Source of the DNA: Desertimonas sp963772825 | GTDB taxonomy: Bacteria > Actinomycetota > Acidimicrobiia > Acidimicrobiales > Ilumatobacteraceae | Length of the DNA stretch: 64,000 nt | Assembly: GCA_963772825.1 (NCBI GenBank) | Contig: CAVYYX010000003.1 | Span: 70,903-134,902 of the forward strand | Direction of reading: 5' to 3' | Shown here: positions 46,726 to 55,445 of the stretch, piece by piece | Layout of the letters: every line of letters starts with the position of its first letter | Position numbering within the stretch: the stretch's first letter is position 1 | Made by a program: the position numbers and the translations under genes | Notes under the pieces: model-generated | What the model was told of the DNA's origin: nothing | Database searches by the model: none | Seen by the model: only the letters and a program-made list of their open reading frames with translations

Positions 46726-46810
46726 ACGACGATGGTTTACGTCAGACGGGTGGCCGGAGTGGGGTCGTCGACCTGACGCAAGTGCCGCAGCGGATGCGCT
46801 AGCCGCCGTT

Positions 46811-46853
46811 CTCCGGAGCCAAATGCACCGATTTGGTGCATTTGGCTCCGGAG
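46811..46853. terminator. Perfect 19-bp hairpin, copy B of an intergenic palindromic element
   Basis: CTCCGGAGCCAAATGCACC pairs completely with GGTGCATTTGGCTCCGGAG around GATTT. It separates the converging GNAT gene and the small exported-protein gene, so it should terminate both. It aligns with the hairpin at 41145-41195, suggesting a dispersed palindromic element. Confidence 0.75.
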
Positions 46854-46863
46854 TGGTGGGGGC

Positions 46864-47139
46864 TCACATCGGGCTGGGTGTGTGGTGCGCCATGTTGGAC
46901 GACCCGGCGCCGGGGCCAGCGGCTCCCAGTAGTCGTGCGATCCTGTGCCAGTCGACGGCGCCCGCCGTGGAGGGGCAGAATCCGGATCCGACGGGATAGA
47001 CGCCGGCGCGAATGGCGATGCACGGCATCGGCGGCCGATACAAGGCGTGGGTGGCACCTGTTGGCACGGCCACGAGCAGCAGGGTGCCGGCGGCGAGCGC
47101 GCTGAGGCTGGCGGTGAGCTTGGTCCGGGCGGTGCGCAT
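46864..47139 (-). CDS. Small exported protein with two cysteines (91 aa)
   Basis: ATG at complement of 47137-47139. A signal peptide (MRTARTKLTASLSALAAGTL, then LLVAVPTGATHA) precedes a ~58-residue mature chain with two Cys (MPCIAIRAG, SGFCPSTAG) and a His-containing tail. No family recognised. Similar in size and plan to the product of 38197-38481 but with no clear sequence identity. Flanked by hairpins on both sides, so it is a single-gene transcript. Confidence 0.55.
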   Translation of the reverse strand: MRTARTKLTASLSALAAGTLLLVAVPTGATHALYRPPMPCIAIRAGVYPVGSGFCPSTAGAVDWHRIARLLGAAGPGAGSSNMAHHTPSPM

Positions 47140-47287
47140 CGGGGTCTTCCTTCGGGTCGAGTCGTCCGTTCGTCGTTGTCGTTGTCGACGGTCGCGCCAG
47201 GCGGTTGCGCTGTGGCTGTCAAACGGCTGCGCGAAACTCGACCGCCGATCCGTGCCGCTGGGCCTACGGTGGCGCCCGGGAGTCGTC

Positions 47288-47330
47288 TGTGTAAGCGTGT
47301 AAGCCCGCAGACGGCTTACACGCTTACACA
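47288..47330. terminator. Perfect 18-bp hairpin ending the minus-strand polyol operon
   Basis: TGTGTAAGCGTGTAAGCC pairs with GGCTTACACGCTTACACA around CGCAGAC. It starts 5 bp beyond the stop of the GlpD-like gene. The stem itself contains a direct repeat of GTGTAAGC. Confidence 0.8.
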
Positions 47331-47334
47331 AACC

Positions 47335-49053
47335 TCAGCGTGCTGGGGCGCCCCGCCAGGCGGCGCGGCGGCGCTGGCGGCGGGCGTGCTCGGTGTCGGC
47401 GACCTGGCGACCGTCGTCGGGCCAGCCGAGCAGCGGGGCGGCGATGCGGGCCACCCGCTGGAGCTCGGCCGGCTCGACCTGGCCGAGGGTGCCGAGCACG
47501 AGTCTGCGATCGACGATGTCGGCCAGCGTCACGGCGAGCTCGTCGCGGACGGCGACGACCACTTGGGCGGCGATGTCGAGACGCCCGGGCCGCTCGGCGA
47601 TGCGCCGGCCGAGCTCTGCGTCGGATGCGACGAGGTCGATCACCGTCGTGCAGCGCGTGCCGTAGAGGCGGGCGAGGTGCTCGCGGACCTCTGGATCGAC
47701 GGCGACGTCGCTTCGATAGGTCGCGCCGAGCGCGAAGACCTCGGCTGGGTCGCCCGCCCAACCCGTCGCCCCCGGGATAGGCCGGACCCGAGTCGGCGAG
47801 CCGCTGAAGCGCCCGCCACCCGCCGGAGGTCCGAACACTCGGTCGACCGCGTCCTCGGCGATCGCCCGTCCGGTCGTCCACTTGCCGCCGGTCACCGACC
47901 ACAGTCCGAGGACCCCGTCGACGCCGTGGTCGTACAGCTCGTGACGTCGGCTCGCCGAGTAGGTGTCGGCGTCGGGGGCCGAGACCAGCGGGCGGATGCC
48001 GACCGTGACATCGTCGATGTCGTCGATGCCGAGCTGTGCGTCGGGCACCCGGCAGGAGTTGACGGTGTCGAGCAGCTCCGCCACATCGGAGCCGTCGGCC
48101 ACCACCTCGTCGGGCGGGAGGACCACGGGGGTGTCGGTCGGGCCGATCATCTCTCGGCCCTGCCACGGCGAGACCACGACGTGGCGACCCGATCGTGACC
48201 TGGCAAGCACCGCGCTCGTGACGCCGCGTACGGTCGGCTGCGTCGACTCGGTGGTCAGCAGATGAACACCCTTCGACGGCTTGACCGTCGGCCCGACGCG
48301 CCGACCGTCTCGATCGCCGAGCCGGCCGAGCACTTCGCCCATCCACGGACCGGCCGCGTTGACGACCGCGCGTGCCGCGACGCGATGGACCGTGCCGCCC
48401 GGCGTGTCGGTCAGCTCGACTCCTTGCACCTCCACGGTCCCGTCGTCACGGGACGCCGTCATGAATCCCGACACGCCGGAGTAGTTGCGGGCGTCGGCAC
48501 CGAGGGAGACGGCGTCGAGGAGATACTCGAGCAAGAGGCGCTCCGGGTGCACGTTGAGCATCTCGGAGACGACGAGGGCGCCGAGCAGGTCGACGGCATC
48601 GAGCCACGGCACGGCCCGCTGCACCTCTGAGCGGCCGATCCACCGCGTGCGCCCGACGCGCAGTGCGGCGGGCGCATCTCGGTTGCGATCGAAGGCGAGG
48701 GCGTCGTACAACGCGCCACCGGCGCGCATCGACCAGTGACCCGGTCGGGTCCACGACCACACCGGGAGCAGGAAGGGCCTCCGGGTCACGAGGTGTGGCG
48801 CGGACAGGGCGGCGATCCGCCGCTCGCGCAGGCTCTCGCGCACGACCCGGACGTCGAGTTGTTCGAGATAGCGGATGCCACCGTGGAGGTACTTGGTGGT
48901 CGCCGAACTCGTCCCCGACCCGAAGTCGCCCTTGTCGACCAGCAGCACGGACCGTCCCCTGGCGGCGGCCTCACGGGCGATCTGCACACCGGTGATCCCG
49001 GCGCCGACCACGACGAGGTCGTAGCGGGCCTCAGGTGCGCTGCGGCTCGTCAC
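47335..49053 (-). CDS. FAD-dependent glycerol-3-phosphate dehydrogenase-like (GlpD/EryB type)
   Basis: 572 aa from GTG 49053. FAD fold YDLVVVGAGITGVQIAREAAARGRSVLLVDKGDFGSGTSSATTKYLHGGIRYLE (11-64), substrate region SVTGGKWTTGRAIAEDAVDRV and a C-terminal helical domain (REHLARLYGTR, VVVAVRDELAVTLADIVDRRLVLGTLG). The family oxidises sugar-alcohol phosphates, glycerol-3-P or erythritol-1-P, passing electrons to quinone. Its start overlaps the enolase-phosphatase gene by 23 bp. In this setting (two FGGY kinases, Rbs-type importer) an erythritol-like polyol phosphate is a reasonable guess. Confidence 0.88.
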   Translation of the reverse strand: MTSRSAPEARYDLVVVGAGITGVQIAREAAARGRSVLLVDKGDFGSGTSSATTKYLHGGIRYLEQLDVRVVRESLRERRIAALSAPHLVTRRPFLLPVWSWTRPGHWSMRAGGALYDALAFDRNRDAPAALRVGRTRWIGRSEVQRAVPWLDAVDLLGALVVSEMLNVHPERLLLEYLLDAVSLGADARNYSGVSGFMTASRDDGTVEVQGVELTDTPGGTVHRVAARAVVNAAGPWMGEVLGRLGDRDGRRVGPTVKPSKGVHLLTTESTQPTVRGVTSAVLARSRSGRHVVVSPWQGREMIGPTDTPVVLPPDEVVADGSDVAELLDTVNSCRVPDAQLGIDDIDDVTVGIRPLVSAPDADTYSASRRHELYDHGVDGVLGLWSVTGGKWTTGRAIAEDAVDRVFGPPAGGGRFSGSPTRVRPIPGATGWAGDPAEVFALGATYRSDVAVDPEVREHLARLYGTRCTTVIDLVASDAELGRRIAERPGRLDIAAQVVVAVRDELAVTLADIVDRRLVLGTLGQVEPAELQRVARIAAPLLGWPDDGRQVADTEHARRQRRRAAWRGAPAR

Positions 49054-49747
49054 CCGACAGGTCGATCTCGTCGAACGAGTGCACCGCCAGGTGGTCGCCG
49101 ACGCCTTGGTCGTAGTACTGGTCGCCGCGTCGGCGCACGCCGACGGTGTGCCATCCGGCGAGTCGCGCCGCGTCGAGCTCCGTCACGAGGTCGGAGAAGA
49201 AGACGGTCTCCTGCGGCGTTACCCCCACCACCGCGGTGATCGCCTCGTAGGACGCCGGCTGCTTTTTGGGACCAGCATTCTCGGTGTCGAAGTGGCCGGA
49301 GAACAGCGGTAGCAGATCCCCGTCCGGCGTGTTGCCGAACCAGGCCCGCTGGGCGCTCAGCGACCCGGACGAGAAGATGTACAACCGGCGGCCTTCGCCG
49401 TGCCACCGGCGCATCGCCGGGATGGCGTCGTCGAAGAAGTGCGACACGAGGTCTCCGGCGGCGAAGCCCTCCGCCCAGATCCAGCCCTGGAACGCCTTCA
49501 GCGGGGTGACCTTCTCGTCCCCGTCGAGCCAGTGCTCGAGCCACCACACCACTCGCTCGATCGACGCGTCGGGCTCGCCGGCGAGCTCGCGCACCGCATC
49601 GACCTGCGCAGCCACGGCGTCCTCGCCGGCGTGGGCGGTGATCCATTCGGCGAAGCGGGCCCGGCTGTAGGGGTACAGCGTCTCGTGGACGAACGACGTG
49701 GACGATGTCGTGCCCTCGATGTCGAGGACCACGGCACGCAGCGTCAT
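49031..49747 (-). CDS. mtnC: Enolase-phosphatase E1 (MtnC)-like HAD protein
   Basis: 238 aa from ATG (complement of 49745-49747). HAD motif I VLDIEGTTSSTSFVHETLYPYSRARF (DIEGT 9-13), helical cap with LKAFQGWIWAEGFAAGDLVSHFFDD, motif II YIFSSGS, GPKKQPASYEAI with the motif-III Lys, and FFSDLVTELDAARLAGWHTVGVRR (motif IV). MtnC converts diketo-methylthiopentyl phosphate in methionine salvage. No other salvage gene is nearby, and the gene is squeezed between a kinase and a GlpD-like dehydrogenase, so here it may act on another ketose phosphate. Confidence 0.88.
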   Translation of the reverse strand: MTLRAVVLDIEGTTSSTSFVHETLYPYSRARFAEWITAHAGEDAVAAQVDAVRELAGEPDASIERVVWWLEHWLDGDEKVTPLKAFQGWIWAEGFAAGDLVSHFFDDAIPAMRRWHGEGRRLYIFSSGSLSAQRAWFGNTPDGDLLPLFSGHFDTENAGPKKQPASYEAITAVVGVTPQETVFFSDLVTELDAARLAGWHTVGVRRRGDQYYDQGVGDHLAVHSFDEIDLSGDEPQRT

Positions 49748-49769
49748 GCGCTGCGGCGGCCGGCACTGG

Positions 49770-51317
49770 TCATGGTGTCTCCGTGATGATCGAGCGCAGT
49801 GGCGCCAATCTACCGAAGACCTCGCGCAGCGGTCCGGTGAGGACGTCGGCGCGTACCGCTCGCACGCGGCGATACGCCGCGTGGGCATCCGGGTCGGGCC
49901 AGCTGACCGCTCCTTCGCCGACCCACGACGCGACCGTCGCGGCAAGGTCGTCGAACGCCCCCACGGCAATGCCGGCGAGAGCGGCGTCGGCCAGTGTCGC
50001 GCCGTCCTGGCTCGGTGGCACGCGCCACGGCCGGCCGACGACGTCGGCCTTGATCTGGTTCCAGAGCGCGCTGCCGGCCCCTCCACCGACGGCGAGCACC
50101 TCGGTCACCGGCGATCCGTTGGCCTCGAACACGTCGAGGAAGTCGGCGTACTCGAAGGCGATCGCCTCGAGCATCGAGCGCCACAGCGTGCCCAGCCCGC
50201 TCGCTGCGGTGAGGCCGAGGAACGTCCCGGATGCATCGGGATTGTCCGGGTTGCCGCCGGACAGGTACGGGGTGAACAGCACGCCGTCGCTGCCGGGAGG
50301 CACCTCCGCAGCAAGACGATCGCCCTCGGCGTAGCAACCGTCGTCGCCGCGGCGCCCGAGGACCTCGTCGCGGAACCAGCGCAGGGACAGACCTCCGGCC
50401 TTGACATAACCCCAGTACAGGGCTTGACCGGGAAGCGTGCCAAGCGAGTACAGCATCCCGGGCACCGCCGTGATCGCGGCGGACGGGGCGGTGACACCGA
50501 CGGTCAGGATCGATGCCGTGCCGGCCACGTCGGTCGCCATCCCTGGTCTGAGCAACCCGGCCCCGAGGTTCGACTGCATCACGTCTCCCGCACCGGCACA
50601 GATCGGGGTACCGGGTGCCAGGCCGCAACGCTCGGCCATCGCCGTGGTGAGCCCGCCGACCACGTCCCACGGGGCGCGCACGTCGGGCGCTAGATCGACG
50701 GGGATGCCGAACGACTCCAACTGACGCTCGGACACGGTTCCCGTAGCGGCGTCCCAGCCGATGATCCATCCAGACAGGTGCGATCGGTCGGTGTAGGCCT
50801 CGTCGGCGCGGAGGCCAGCGAGACATCCTCCGACGTAGGGAGCCAGCGACAGGATCTTGGCGATGCGCGCGCATACCTCGGGTTCGTGGCGACGCACCCA
50901 CTCGTAGACCGCCGGCATCACGTAGGTGTCGAGGGTGCTGTTGGCCGACTCGGTCACCCAGCGCGGCTCCACTTCGGTGGCCAGCCAGGCCACCTCCTCA
51001 CCGGCGCGCACGTCGAGGTACGGGATGATCGGGCGGACCGGCAGCCAGTCGGAGTCGACGAACACCGGCCCGCACACGATCCCCGAGAGGGCGATCGCCG
51101 AGACGTCACCGGGCCTGCAGCCCGACCCGATGACCGCCGAGCCGATCGCCTCGAGGACGGCATCGACGATCTGCTCCGGATCCATCTCCACCCAACCGGG
51201 ACGCAGGTGATCGAAGTGGTGCTCGGCGTACCCCTGGCCCAGACACGTGCCGTCGTCCCGGAAGATCCCGACCTTCGAGCCCTGCGTGCCCACGTCGATG
51301 CCGCAGAAGGCGACCAC
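49770..51317 (-). CDS. FGGY-family carbohydrate kinase (first of two)
   Basis: 515 aa from GTG at complement of 51315-51317 with GAGGTGAG upstream, just before AFCGIDVGTQGSKVGIF, the first phosphate loop. An in-frame extension to 51359 is possible. Also visible: GWVEMDPEQIV, PICAGAGDVMQSNLGAG, DVAGTASILTVG and the FGGY-like C-terminal AVGGGAGSALWNQIKADVVGRP. These kinases phosphorylate pentoses, ketoses or polyols. It leads the minus-strand operon and is divergent from the Rbs-type transporter. Substrate cannot be read from sequence. Confidence 0.88.
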   Translation of the reverse strand: MVAFCGIDVGTQGSKVGIFRDDGTCLGQGYAEHHFDHLRPGWVEMDPEQIVDAVLEAIGSAVIGSGCRPGDVSAIALSGIVCGPVFVDSDWLPVRPIIPYLDVRAGEEVAWLATEVEPRWVTESANSTLDTYVMPAVYEWVRRHEPEVCARIAKILSLAPYVGGCLAGLRADEAYTDRSHLSGWIIGWDAATGTVSERQLESFGIPVDLAPDVRAPWDVVGGLTTAMAERCGLAPGTPICAGAGDVMQSNLGAGLLRPGMATDVAGTASILTVGVTAPSAAITAVPGMLYSLGTLPGQALYWGYVKAGGLSLRWFRDEVLGRRGDDGCYAEGDRLAAEVPPGSDGVLFTPYLSGGNPDNPDASGTFLGLTAASGLGTLWRSMLEAIAFEYADFLDVFEANGSPVTEVLAVGGGAGSALWNQIKADVVGRPWRVPPSQDGATLADAALAGIAVGAFDDLAATVASWVGEGAVSWPDPDAHAAYRRVRAVRADVLTGPLREVFGRLAPLRSIITETP

Positions 51318-51346
51318 TCGTCTCACCTCGATCGTTCGGATTCCGG

Positions 51347-51371
51347 CCAAACCCGCCAAACACCGCCAAAC
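51347..51371. promoter_or_regulatory. Three phased CCAAAC direct repeats in a divergent promoter
   Basis: CCAAAC at 51347-51352, 51356-51361 and 51366-51371, the last two as CGCCAAAC, are spaced 9-10 bp, about one helical turn, in the 63-bp gap between the two polyol operons. A likely binding site for an unlinked regulator. Confidence 0.45.
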
Positions 51372-51380
51372 TACTCAGCC

Positions 51381-52880
51381 ATGGCGGTGGCCACCCTTGA
51401 ACGTCTTCGGGCGCACGGACTCACCAAGTCGTACGAGGGCATCACCGTGCTCGACGACGTCGACGTGACGATCGCCCCCGGTGAGGTGCGCGCCCTGCTC
51501 GGCGAGAACGGTGCCGGCAAGTCGACCTTGATCAAGATCCTCGCCGGCGTCGTCCGCCCGGACGCTGCCGAGATCTCCGTGGACGACGTCGAGGTGACGA
51601 TCGACGACCCGCGCTCAGCGACCGTTCAGGGGATCGCCACGCTGCACCAGGAGCTGATGATCGTTCCCGGATTGTCCGTCGCCGAAAACGTGTTCCTCGG
51701 CCGCCGACTCGTCACACGCTTCGGCAAGGTCCAATGGCGTCGCCTCGAGCACCAGGCCAGAGCGTTGTTCGAGCAGCTCGGCCACCCCGTCGACGTCGGC
51801 GCCGACGCCGCGTCGCTCAGTCCGGTGGGCAGGACGATGACCGCCCTGGCCCGGGCGCTCTCCTACGACAGTCGTGTCTTGATCCTCGACGAGCCCACCG
51901 CCGCGCTCACCGATGCGGAGACGTCCTCGCTGTTTCACGCCATGCGCCAGCTCCAGGATCGCGGCGTGGCCATCCTGTACGTCTCGCACCGACTCGACGA
52001 GGTGTTGGAGATCAGCGACACGTACACGGTCCTGCGCAACGGGCGGGTCGTCGCCGAGGGACTCACCGCCGACGCCACCCCCGAGGCCATCATCACGGCG
52101 ATGGCCGGACGGCCGATCGACGCCATCTTCCCGCCACGCGCGTCGGAGCCCGGAGACATCGTGCTCGAGGTGCGTGGTCTCCACGGGCCGAACGTGCATG
52201 CCATCGACTTCGACGTGCGCGCCGGCGAGGTCGTCGGCATCGCCGGACTCGCCGGCTCGGGGCGCAGCGAGATCCTGCGCATGCTCGCCGGCGTGCAGCC
52301 GCGCCGGGGCGGCGAGGTGCGGCTTCGCGGCGCCCCGCTCGCTTCGACGAGCGTGCGGCGGTCGCAGCGGCGAGGCGCGGCCTTGGTCCCGCAGGAGAGA
52401 CGTTCCTCCGGGCTCGTGCCGATGGACATCGAGCGCAACGCCAACCTGACCACCGTCGACCGGCACACACGCCTGCCCTTCGTGACGTCGAGACGGAAGA
52501 GCAGAGAGCACGCCAGGACGCTGGCCCGACGCCTCGACCTGCGCTATCGCCGGCTCGACCAGCAGGTTCTCACGCTGTCTGGCGGCAACCAGCAGAAGGT
52601 CGTGCTGGCGAAGTACCTGGCCCTCGACCCGACGCTGCTGCTGCTCGACGAGCCGACGCGGGGTGTCGACATCGCCACCAAGAGCCAGATCTACGGGCTC
52701 ATCGAGGACCGCGCCGCCGCCGGCGGTTCGATCCTCATGGTCAGTTCCGAGCTGCCCGAACTGCTCGGACTCGCCCACCGCATCCTCGTCATGCACGAGG
52801 GCCGCCTCGCCGGCACGTTCGACGCCGCCACGACCTCCGAGCACGAGCTGCTCCACGCCTGCTACGGACGGCAACGATGA
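51381..52880 (+). CDS. Sugar ABC transporter ATPase, RbsA-type (two ATPase domains)
   Basis: 499 aa from ATG 51381. First domain: LTKSYEGITVLDDVDVTIAPGEVRALLGENGAGKSTLIKIL (Walker A about 41-49), LHQELMIVPGLSVAENVFLG, LILDEPTAALT. Second: VRAGEVVGIAGLAGSGRSEILRMLAG, QERRSSGLVPMDIERN, LSGGNQQKVVLAKYLALDPTLLLLDEPTRGVDIATK (about 398-433). The signature of the first domain is weak (SLSPVGRTMTALARALSY), as is usual in this family. Overlaps the permease gene by 4 bp. Confidence 0.95.
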   Translation: MAVATLERLRAHGLTKSYEGITVLDDVDVTIAPGEVRALLGENGAGKSTLIKILAGVVRPDAAEISVDDVEVTIDDPRSATVQGIATLHQELMIVPGLSVAENVFLGRRLVTRFGKVQWRRLEHQARALFEQLGHPVDVGADAASLSPVGRTMTALARALSYDSRVLILDEPTAALTDAETSSLFHAMRQLQDRGVAILYVSHRLDEVLEISDTYTVLRNGRVVAEGLTADATPEAIITAMAGRPIDAIFPPRASEPGDIVLEVRGLHGPNVHAIDFDVRAGEVVGIAGLAGSGRSEILRMLAGVQPRRGGEVRLRGAPLASTSVRRSQRRGAALVPQERRSSGLVPMDIERNANLTTVDRHTRLPFVTSRRKSREHARTLARRLDLRYRRLDQQVLTLSGGNQQKVVLAKYLALDPTLLLLDEPTRGVDIATKSQIYGLIEDRAAAGGSILMVSSELPELLGLAHRILVMHEGRLAGTFDAATTSEHELLHACYGRQR

Positions 52881-53935
52881 CCGCCGACGCGCGAGCCGTG
52901 GACGCCATCGACGCAGAGCGCACCGACCAGTCACCTCCCGACCCGCCGACGTCGCGGCGCAGCAAGGCGGTCACGATCCTGCGGCCGCTGGCCGGGCCGC
53001 TGGTCCTCGTCGGGATGATCGCCTACTTCGGTGCGCTGTACGGCGACCGGTACCTGTCGAAGGTCAACCTCGTCAACAACGTGCTCGGTGCGGTCGCTTT
53101 CCTCGCCATCGTCGCCGCCGGCCAGACCGTGGTGATGGTCGTCGGGGAGTTCGACCTGTCGGTCGGCGGGCTCGCTGCCTTGGCGTCGGTGTCGACCGGG
53201 GTCCTGCTGGCGACGACAACCGTCGGCGGCGACCCCAACGACCCGACCAACGTCGTGCTCGCCCTCCTGGTCGGCCTCGCCGTGGGGCTCGCCGGCGGGC
53301 TGATCAACGGCGTGCTCGTGTCGCGACTGGGGATTCTCGCGTTCATCGCAACGCTCGCCACGTCGCTCGTCTACTCCAACCTGGCGGCCTTCCGTGTCGA
53401 CGGCCGGCCCGTCTACAACCTCGTCGAGGACAATTTCGTGGAGGTCGCCCGCGGCGAGGTGCTGGGGATCCCCAACCGGGTGCTGATGGCCCTCGGTGTC
53501 GGCGTGGTCATCTGGTTCCTCCTCGACCAGACACCGCTCGGGCGCAAGATGTACGCCGTCGGCGGCAATCCGGATGCGGCGCGCTACTCGGGGATCAACG
53601 TCAAGAACGTCAAGCTCATCGCCTTCGTGATCTGCGGGCTGACCGCCGCTGCGGCGGGCATCCTCCAGTCGGCCAACAACGCCACCGCCAACCTGACCGC
53701 GCCTGAGCCGTGGATGCTGCAGTCGATCGCCGCCGTGTTCCTCGGCATGGCGATGTTCCGCAACGGCCTGCCAAACCTGCCGGGAACGCTGCTCGGCGTC
53801 GTGATGCTGCGCGTTCTCGAGAACGGGCTCAACTACTCGAGCATCAACTCCTACCTGCAGACCGTGATCTTCGGCGTGGCGATCCTCGTCGCCGTGCTCC
53901 CGCTGGCGATCTCTCGCCTGCGCCAGGCCAGGTGA
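52877..53935 (+). CDS. Sugar ABC transporter permease, RbsC-type
   Basis: 352 aa; ATG 52877 overlaps the ATPase stop. After a ~35-residue soluble N-terminus come about nine membrane helices: PLAGPLVLVGMIAYFGALYG, VLGAVAFLAIVAAGQTVVMVVGEFDLSVGGLAALASV (the conserved GEFDLSVG loop), ALLVGLAVGLAGGLINGVLVSRLGILAFIATLAT, then the cytoplasmic GGNPDAARYSGINVKNVKL that contacts the ATPase. Forms the channel for the sugar bound by the product of 55446. Confidence 0.95.
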   Translation: MTADARAVDAIDAERTDQSPPDPPTSRRSKAVTILRPLAGPLVLVGMIAYFGALYGDRYLSKVNLVNNVLGAVAFLAIVAAGQTVVMVVGEFDLSVGGLAALASVSTGVLLATTTVGGDPNDPTNVVLALLVGLAVGLAGGLINGVLVSRLGILAFIATLATSLVYSNLAAFRVDGRPVYNLVEDNFVEVARGEVLGIPNRVLMALGVGVVIWFLLDQTPLGRKMYAVGGNPDAARYSGINVKNVKLIAFVICGLTAAAAGILQSANNATANLTAPEPWMLQSIAAVFLGMAMFRNGLPNLPGTLLGVVMLRVLENGLNYSSINSYLQTVIFGVAILVAVLPLAISRLRQAR

Positions 53936-53936
53936 C

Positions 53937-55385
53937 GTGACGCGCACGCTGGCGATCGACGTCGGCACTTCCTCGGTCAAGGCGGCGGTGATCCTCGACG
54001 GCGCGGTCGTCGCCGCCGTCGACCACGCCTACCCGTTGGCAACCCCGCATCCCGGCTGGGTCGAGCAACACCCCGACGACTGGTGGGACGGCGCCGTCGC
54101 CGCGATCAGGCAGCTCGCCCGGGAGGAGGACCCCGCGTCGCTCGACGCGCTCGCCGTCACCGGGCAGATGCAAGACCTCATCTGCCTCGACGCCGAGGGC
54201 GGCGCGCTGCGACCGGCGATCCTGTACAGCGACAGCCGGGCGGTCGTCGAGCACGATGAGCTGGTCGCCCGGTTCGGCGATCGCTGGGGCGAGGTGGTCG
54301 GGTCGGCACCGGACGTCTCCAACGTCGCCGCCAAGTGGTGCTGGCTGCAGCGCCATGAGCCGAACACGGTCGCCGCGTGCGCGATGGCGCTGTTCGGGGG
54401 CCACTCGCTTGTCGTGCACCGCCTCACGGGAACAGGGACGTGTGACCCGACCACGGCGGCGAGCACCGCGCTCTACGACCTCGCCGGCGGGACGTGGTGG
54501 GGCGAGCTCGTCGACGCCCTCGCCATTCCGGTGCCTCCGCTGCAGCCGGTCTCCACCGTGCACCGCCTCCACGCCGAGGCCGCTGGAGCACTCGGGCTCC
54601 CGAGCGGACTGCCCGTGTTGCACGCCAACGGTGACGCCGTCGCCACGACGCTGGGGCTCCTCGGCACCGAGCGGAACCGCCCCTATGCCTACCTCGGCAC
54701 GTCGGGTTGGGTCGCCGTGGCCGAGTCGACGGCGCGACGCGGCAGCGGTGTGGTCGAGCTGCCCGGTCTGTCCGACGACCACTGGGTGTCGGCGGCGCCG
54801 ATACCGGCGGCAGGTGCCGTGCTCGACTGGGCGCGGCGCGAGCTACTGGGTGGCGTCGGCCATGCCTCGTTCGACGCCTTGGCGAGCGCACAGTGCGCGG
54901 CCGCCGGGGGAGTGCTGTTCATCCCGCACCTCGACGGCACCCGCGCCATGCCCGACGCGACGGGACTCCTGCTCGGGCTGCGGCGCACCACGGAGTCATC
55001 GACCATCGCTGCGGCGGTCGTCGAGGGCCTCGCCCATGCCGTGCGCCAGTTGCTCTCGATGGTCGCCTCGGGCACCGACGAGCTCATCGTGTGCGGTGGC
55101 GCGGCGCGGTCCGCGGCGTTGCGCCAAGCCATCGCGGATGTCGTCGGCTGTACCGTCGTCGAGCTCGCCGACGAGCATGCCGCCCTGATCGGTGCGACGG
55201 TGGTCGCCCATCTGGCGCTCGGCGCCGAACCTCCGGCGCTTGGCGACGCGATGTCCGTCACCACGCCCGACGATGTCCGTCAGGCCGTTCAGGCCCGCTC
55301 GGCTTCGCTGTTCGACGAGGTCCTGCCTACACTCGCACCGACCTTGTCGAGGATCGTCGGACTTCGGGCAGGGCCTATTCGCTGA
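53937..55385 (+). CDS. FGGY-family carbohydrate kinase (second), xylulokinase-like
   Basis: 482 aa from GTG 53937, one base after the permease stop. RTLAIDVGTSSVKAAVILDG, PHPGWVEQHPDDWWDGAVAAI, VTGQMQDLICLDAEGGALRPAILYSDSRA are close to xylulokinase style (VEQ...W; GQMH-like GQMQ). Later YLGTSGWVAV, LFIPHLDGTRAMPDATG and VCGGAARSAALRQAIADVVG. Two different FGGY kinases in one divergent locus suggest two substrates or two steps. A short spacer (60 bp) precedes the binding-protein gene. Confidence 0.9.
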   Translation: MTRTLAIDVGTSSVKAAVILDGAVVAAVDHAYPLATPHPGWVEQHPDDWWDGAVAAIRQLAREEDPASLDALAVTGQMQDLICLDAEGGALRPAILYSDSRAVVEHDELVARFGDRWGEVVGSAPDVSNVAAKWCWLQRHEPNTVAACAMALFGGHSLVVHRLTGTGTCDPTTAASTALYDLAGGTWWGELVDALAIPVPPLQPVSTVHRLHAEAAGALGLPSGLPVLHANGDAVATTLGLLGTERNRPYAYLGTSGWVAVAESTARRGSGVVELPGLSDDHWVSAAPIPAAGAVLDWARRELLGGVGHASFDALASAQCAAAGGVLFIPHLDGTRAMPDATGLLLGLRRTTESSTIAAAVVEGLAHAVRQLLSMVASGTDELIVCGGAARSAALRQAIADVVGCTVVELADEHAALIGATVVAHLALGAEPPALGDAMSVTTPDDVRQAVQARSASLFDEVLPTLAPTLSRIVGLRAGPIR

Positions 55386-55445
55386 CATCGCCGACACATC
55401 ACTCGCGTCGCCGACAACGACGCCGAATCGACGGAGGACACACCC

